Part shown: in pieces, positions 58,927-64,000 of the stretch
Layout: each line of letters begins with the position of its first letter
Position numbering within the stretch: the first letter of the stretch is position 1
Assembly: GCF_033958435.1 (NCBI RefSeq)
Contig: NC_134137.1
Location: 121,618,001-121,682,000 of the forward strand
Direction of reading: 5' to 3'
DNA length: 64,000 nt
Source: Carettochelys insculpta
Taxonomy: Eukaryota; Chordata; Testudines; Carettochelyidae
Program-made: the position numbers and the translations under genes
Notes under the pieces: generated by a model
The model's database searches: none
Told to the model about the DNA's origin: nothing
Seen by the model: only the letters and a program-made list of their open reading frames with translations

Positions 58927-59249
58927 TAGGTTGAACCTCTTTCATCCAAAATTCTCTGATCTGGTCACATCTGTAATCTGGCATGATTTTAGTTAGCTGG
59001 ATGACCACTCATGATGGGTGCAGTCAAGTTTCTCATGGTCCCATAAAGTTTGTTTACAGACACCCGTTCTGACTCTCAGTCTTCTGTACTGTTATTTGGC
59101 TGTTCTTTACACCTAAATATTTTCCAAGACCCCAGTAAGCAGTGAAAGTGTAGGTAATGCTGCTAAACAACATTGACCTCCACAGTCTGAAAAATTCTCT
59201 CCTGCGGCACCAGTCAGGTCCCGAGGGTGCCAGATTTGAGAGGTTCAAG
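58927..59249. mobile_element. MITE with ggttgaacctctt ends
   Basis: The left end taggttgaacctctttcatc and the right end, minus strand, ttgaacctctcaaatctggc are inverted termini of the type seen at 27796-28108. Inserted in the DIRS gag. Confidence 0.6.
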
Positions 59250-62094
59250 CAGCAGTACTGCTCAACACTCTCATGAGAAGACAAACACAATGTTAAAGTT
59301 AGCACAGGAGACCACCTTGGCACTGACTCACCACTACCCAGCAACAACTGATGGCACCAGGACGGGCCTGCTGGCACCTGCTCTTCCTAAACACAAGGCA
59401 CCTAAACATCCGGCACCTACTGACAGACCCTAGGTGCGGCATCGCTCAGCACCACAACAATTTCTGACAGCACAAGACATCATCTTTGCCTTGGTGCCAG
59501 AGCAGCATCTCCTCAGCACCAAAAGCTCCATAATAACTCAATTTCTTCCACAGAATATTCAATGTTCTCCAGCAGTGACAAGAAAGAGTTTATCTTCTCA
59601 CTCCATGCCCCTCCCCTACCACAACCTAAAAAACCACAGTGACTGGTTACTCATCCAGAGCCACTCCAATTGACATGGTTTGCTCTGCTTTGAATACCAC
59701 CACATATGCCATACCCTATGCAGTGGCCATCCTGGGATGCATGGTGACCCTACAGATCACATTGCTCCTGCACCTCCTTACTGCCAGGGCACAGACTCAT
59801 TCTCCACCAAACTCATATAGCTTCCACTTCAAGGTAACCAGAAGATGACCTTGACACAGAGTCACTCAAGCACAACTCTTCTTCCTCTTCTGATGAAGCT
59901 AAGAGTTATTCAAACAAGTGCTTTTCAAGACATCTCCCTGGAAGAGGAAAAGCAAATCAACATAAACTGCTCAAGATTTTTCAACCTTTGGCATCATCCA
60001 AGATTGCCCTGCCAATAAATGAAGCCATACTAGATCCTGCCAACCCTGTTTGGCAGACACCCACTTCCATGCCCCCACATGCAAGAGAGCAGAAAGAAAA
60101 TACTACATCCTGGCCAAGGGCATGATCTTCCTATTCTCCCAGCCTTAACCCAACTCCCTGGTAGTTGACATCGCAAATCACAGGGTCAAACAACCTCACG
60201 GCAGATCCACCCCACAGGACAGGGACTCCAAATTGCTCAACCTCCTACCCCACAAGGTTTTTATCTCCACCTTGCAATTCTGCATCACCATCTATGCTGC
60301 TCTACTCGCAAGTTACAATTTTGATAACTATGCCAAATTGCTTGATTTTGCCTCTTCTTTTCCTGAACACCAGAGAGCTGACTACAAGTCTGACCTTGTA
60401 GCAGGGATACTTTGTCTCCAAGATAAACCTGCAGGCACCACTGAATGTGACAGATGACAGCCTGCACAACAGCCTCTGTGGTAGTTATGCATCAGCATCA
60501 TAGCTCACTTCTTCATGCATCGCAAAAGACTTACAAATCCATCCAAAACTGATTGTCGTCCACACTAGGAAGGACTCCAGGGCCACCCTATGGACACTGG
60601 AAATATACATGCCCCACCCCCTCAGAAGAAGAAATATCAGTCCTACCAGTGCTCTCTCTCCCAACCTTATGGCTGCCAGCAGTCAAGGTCCTAAAATATG
60701 GCAAGGAACAGCAAGAGAGAGAGTTTAGATGTAGATAGACCAACCAAGATCAGGCTCATAGGGCAGCAAACCTCAATAATGAAGGCTTAGTCAAGGGTCC
60801 GGGTGATCACTCTTATTTGGTCACTGCCCCAAGTGATTCCTCCATGGTTGGCAACACATCACACAAGATTGTTGGTCACTAGAGAGTGCAAGCCAGCTAC
60901 CCTATTCCTTTTACCTAAGGGATCACTCACAAGCACCTACTTTGGATAGAGGTAACACACCTACTCCAAGTACACACCATAGAACCTCTTCCACCAGAGC
61001 ACAGAGGAAAAGGTTCTACTCTCACTATTATCTGATCGAAAAGAAAAACAAAGGATGGCAGACCATCCTAGATCTGTGATTATTCAAAAAGTTAGTATAT
61101 CCCCAAAGATTCAGGATGTTCACTCTGGACATGGTAACACCTGTGCTGGAAAAAGGGGATTGGTTTTGAGCTCTCCATCTTCAAAATGCATATTTCCACA
61201 TTACAGTACATCCAGCACACAGACCTCTTCTCCATTTCACAGTGGGACACAAGCACTACCAATGGTGTGCTCCCTTTTGGTCCCTTCACAGCATCGAGTG
61301 TTTTCTAAAACTCTCCCAGTGATCATGGCTCATCTCCACAAGCAAAGGATTTTTACTCTTTCCTTACCTCAAAGATTGCTTCACCAAAGGCCACATGAGC
61401 TACCATCTCTCTCTTTCACACTCTAGGCTCCAGCTCAATACCAAGAAGTCCACTCTCATTCTGTCTTACTGACTGAAGGTCACTGGAGCTCTCTGGGACT
61501 CAACAATTGCAAGGGCCTTTCTCCCAACCGCCAGATTTCTCACATCAACAATTTCTATCTGCCCCAGGGTAGAATCCAGAGTGTGCCTCCAACTTCTTGG
61601 CCACGTGGCTGCCACCACCTATGTGATGAGCCACAGGAGGGTCTACATGCTGTGTCTACAGTGGTGCTCATCACAGTAAATCTGGCCAAGCACAACCTCA
61701 ACTTGATGGTAACTCCACCTTTCAAGTGCTCTAAACTCCCTACAATGGTGGACAAAAAGGGTAAATACATTCAGGTATCTCCTTTTACCAAACCCTCAAG
61801 ATGACGACGACACTTGTTAAAGGTGACTCCCTCACGGGCTGGGGAGCACATCTAGATCACTGGGCAAATGGTTCTGGACTGAGTCCCATCTGCACATCAA
61901 CCTCCTAGGACTCAGGGCAGTCAGGTATGCGTGCCTTCACTTCCTCCCCTTCATAAGGCAGATGACAATGTGTGTCCTGACAGACAAAATAGCAGCATGT
62001 ACTTTTTACATCAACGGATGAGGGGGTGCCTACTCCCTCTTTATGCATAGAGGACCTCAAACTATAGAACTGCTCCATTCAACATTGCACAGAC

Positions 62095-62412
62095 CGGGGT
62101 CAGCAACCCTTTTGAGGTGGAGTGCCAAGTTTGACCCTTTGACTTCTACGTACAATACAAGTGCCAGTTTTAAAGTCACTAATAGTCCTACCTACAACAG
62201 CTTCATTAGTAAATAAAGATGCAGAGCTTTAACATTTAAGTCATGGTTGGTAGCATTAGCTGGTCTTTTGTTAAACCACAGCCAACATGGCTTTGAGCAA
62301 GCTCTTGGCTGCATGGGGGAGGAGGGGCAAGGCTGAACTCCCATCTTGCATGCCAATGAATATTGGTTTGCATACCACCCGTGGCACCCGTGCTGGGGGT
62401 TGCTGACCCCTG
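62095..62412. mobile_element. hAT element inserted in DIRS, 8-bp target duplication
   Basis: The left end cggggtcagcaacccttttg and the right end, minus strand, ccaggggtcagcaaccccca are inverted termini. The flanks gcacagac (62087-62094) and gcatagac (62413-62420) match at 7 of 8 bases. 318 bp, no transposase. It separates the RNase H part of the DIRS copy from its DLFAT segment. Confidence 0.8.
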
Positions 62413-63211
62413 GCATAGACATTTCAGCTACCTACCTCCCTGGCTGCCAGAACACTTCTACCAACATTTTCAAGAGAAGCTTTTCAGACAAACATAAATG
62501 GAAGCTCAACCCAACAGCGGTACAACACGTGTTCACAGTCTGGGGTTCACCAACCATGGACCTGTTTGCCACACTGCAGAACTGAAAAGGCCACCTTTTC
62601 TGCTCCAGGGCAAGAATAGGGGCTGCATCCTTAGCTCTACAGTAGAGAAGGAATTGAGGTAGGTTGGGATGTGAGTGCATCAAACAGATTCGCATGACAC
62701 CAACTGTGCACGCACACCCTGACCTCAAACTGCTACCAAAGATTTGCAATCAACAGTGATGAAATACACAGTCACTTGGAGTGGAATATCCACATGTACA
62801 CGTCTTGAAGAATCCCAGTTATAACACGAGGCAAATAACCCTCTGTGTTTTGTCAGATAAATTCTAGACTGTCAGTTCAGGTTTCAGTTTAGCGTTGCCC
62901 TTTTAAAAAAAATTGTCCTTAGCTTTCCCCATGGCCAGTTTACTTTTGGTTATGAAAATGCCTGGTTCACTGGGTTTCAAAAGAGGTTCGACCTGCAGGC
63001 AGCCTACGACAGTCTCCATCAGGCACACTGAATGTGTCTGGACAAATCTCATGTTCCCAGCAATGGGCCCATTGCTCTAAGTTAAAGGCTAGGACACAAA
63101 AAGATAGGGACTGGAGGTTGAAACTTACATGAATAGAAAAGTCACTGAGACCAGATTCTGACCCAGGACCAGAAGGAGCTTCCTGACAAAGGTCCCTACT
63201 CCCTTCATGAC

Positions 63212-63478
63212 TTAGGCTGTGTCTACACTTCAAAAATAACTTTGAAGTTGCTTTCTTCAAAGTAGAGAGTCTACACACACCTTGCTTTGAAGTAGGGTCC
63301 TATTCCATTCCTGGAAATGGAGTAAGGACTTCGACGTTGGGCTCCCTACGAAGTTAACTTCGCAGTAAAGGAAAATGTATGTAGACTCTCTGCTGGCTAC
63401 TTTGATGTAGTGCCTAACTTTGAAGTTCAAAGTTAGTTCCAAGTATAGAAACACCCATAGAGTAGTGCAGACATACCT
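63212..63478. mobile_element. MITE of the gtctacac/TTGAAG type
   Basis: The left end ggctgtgtctacacttcaaa then aataactttgaagttgc; inner copies gagagtctacacacacc and cctactttgatgtag-like sequence; the right part ctttgaagttcaaagttagt then agtgcagacatacctta. An internal inverted arrangement of ctttgaag blocks indicates a degraded palindromic MITE. Confidence 0.6.
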
Positions 63479-63479
63479 T

Positions 63480-64000
63480 AAAATCTCAACAGCCAGTTAA
63501 AATGAACAGCTTTACCACGCCAAAGAGAGCACACCAGAAAAAAAGTGGTCACTTGCTAAGTCACCCTGAGACAGAGCACCTACAGGCACTTTAAGAACTG
63601 GTGCAGCAGCCACCATTGGCACCTACCTCTCTGATACCAACACTATTGCATATAAGCTGTCCACCTCTGCCATCACACCGGTGGCACCGATAACCACTGT
63701 GCCTCCCACATCACAGCCTGGTGCTGCTAACATACTGGTGCAGATGTTCTACATTGGCTCTGACCCATGCTGCACCTTCCATAAAACTGGCATTGGCACT
63801 GACAGCTTCCAGGCACCTTGGCACCACAACACTTTATTCATAACAAAAGACTTACTAGTTTCTTCTATCCCAACCTTTTGCCTACAGTGGTGCCACACCA
63901 GCAACTATCTCCAGTACCCTGAGACTTTTTGACTGATGATAAGATAGAAGTGTTTTCTCCTCACCACTCTTTTCAAATACTTGAAAGATCATCACGGTCA
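63480..64000 (+). mobile_element. Possible DIRS gag fragment (runs off the window)
   Basis: Ser/Pro/Thr-rich, ggcacc-repeated sequence of the same composition as the N-terminal gag of the neighbouring DIRS copy, beginning immediately after a MITE. Assigned only by composition and position; the end is cut by the window. Confidence 0.35.

Larger units (their letters stand above)
58282..62840 (+). mobile_element. DIRS retroelement, recombinase deleted, carrying hAT insertions
   Basis: Begins with a DIRS left terminus at 58282. Gag near 58671 encodes SIKCLGDAHIPAKCILRNNI, the zinc-knuckle-like CLG..H...KC motif with the last Cys replaced by Arg. Degenerate RT and RNase H run between about 60990 and 62000: IFKMHISTLQYIQHTDLF and VLPFGPFTASSVF, then GDSLTGWGAHLDHW. 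A DLFAT-type segment (WGSPTMDLFATLQN) is at 62545. The right terminus (ttggagtggaatatccacat then cttgaagaatcccagttata) follows near 62776-62840, with the tyrosine recombinase missing between. Insertions: a MITE at 58927-59249 and a hAT at 62095-62412. Confidence 0.72.

Overview
The window is vertebrate nuclear DNA, most likely from a cryptodiran turtle. It has a spliced, slowly evolving vertebrate gene with long introns, a tRNA-derived SINE sharing its 3' tail with CR1 LINEs (the tortoise Pol III/SINE type), CR1 fragments, Penelope-like elements (PLEs), DIRS-type tyrosine-recombinase retroelements, and many hAT, Tigger-like and Harbinger-like non-autonomous DNA transposons that begin or end with a 'gtctacactag' type terminus. 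The species assignment is inferred from this repeat set, not from a species-specific marker.

The only host gene I can support is CDC16 (APC6), the TPR subunit of the anaphase-promoting complex/cyclosome, on the + strand. Thirteen coding exons lie between 4859 and 44615. They join in frame into about 496 residues, which is the protein minus roughly its first fifth. The 3' UTR runs to a poly(A) signal near 45372. Every internal boundary has AG/GT splice sites with matching phases and no exon is broken, so the gene looks functional. The 5' exons lie before position 1.

Layout: 1-712, the end of a Harbinger-like element with a decayed Myb/SANT gene on the minus strand. 1.4-4.1 kb, several DNA-transposon relics. 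4.86-44.6 kb, CDC16 with introns full of CR1, PLE, DIRS, Tigger-like and hAT insertions. 45.6-51.55 kb, a nearly complete DIRS retroelement just downstream of CDC16, with inverted terminal repeats, gag, reverse transcriptase/RNase H, tyrosine recombinase and an internal complementary region. 53.0-55.4 kb, a MITE, a hAT transposase relic and a PLE tail. 56.4-64.0 kb, further DIRS copies with nested PLE and hAT insertions.

The elements are layered. PLE pieces sit inside DIRS gag regions with duplicated target sites of about 14 bp. hAT elements sit in DIRS copies with 8-bp duplications. A palindromic MITE sits inside a CR1. At least six DIRS fragments lie in this one window, all readable on the + strand. 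I see no new autonomous host system. The most informative structures are the near-full DIRS element with its internal complementary region and the repeated inverted (head-to-head) organisation of the PLE copies.
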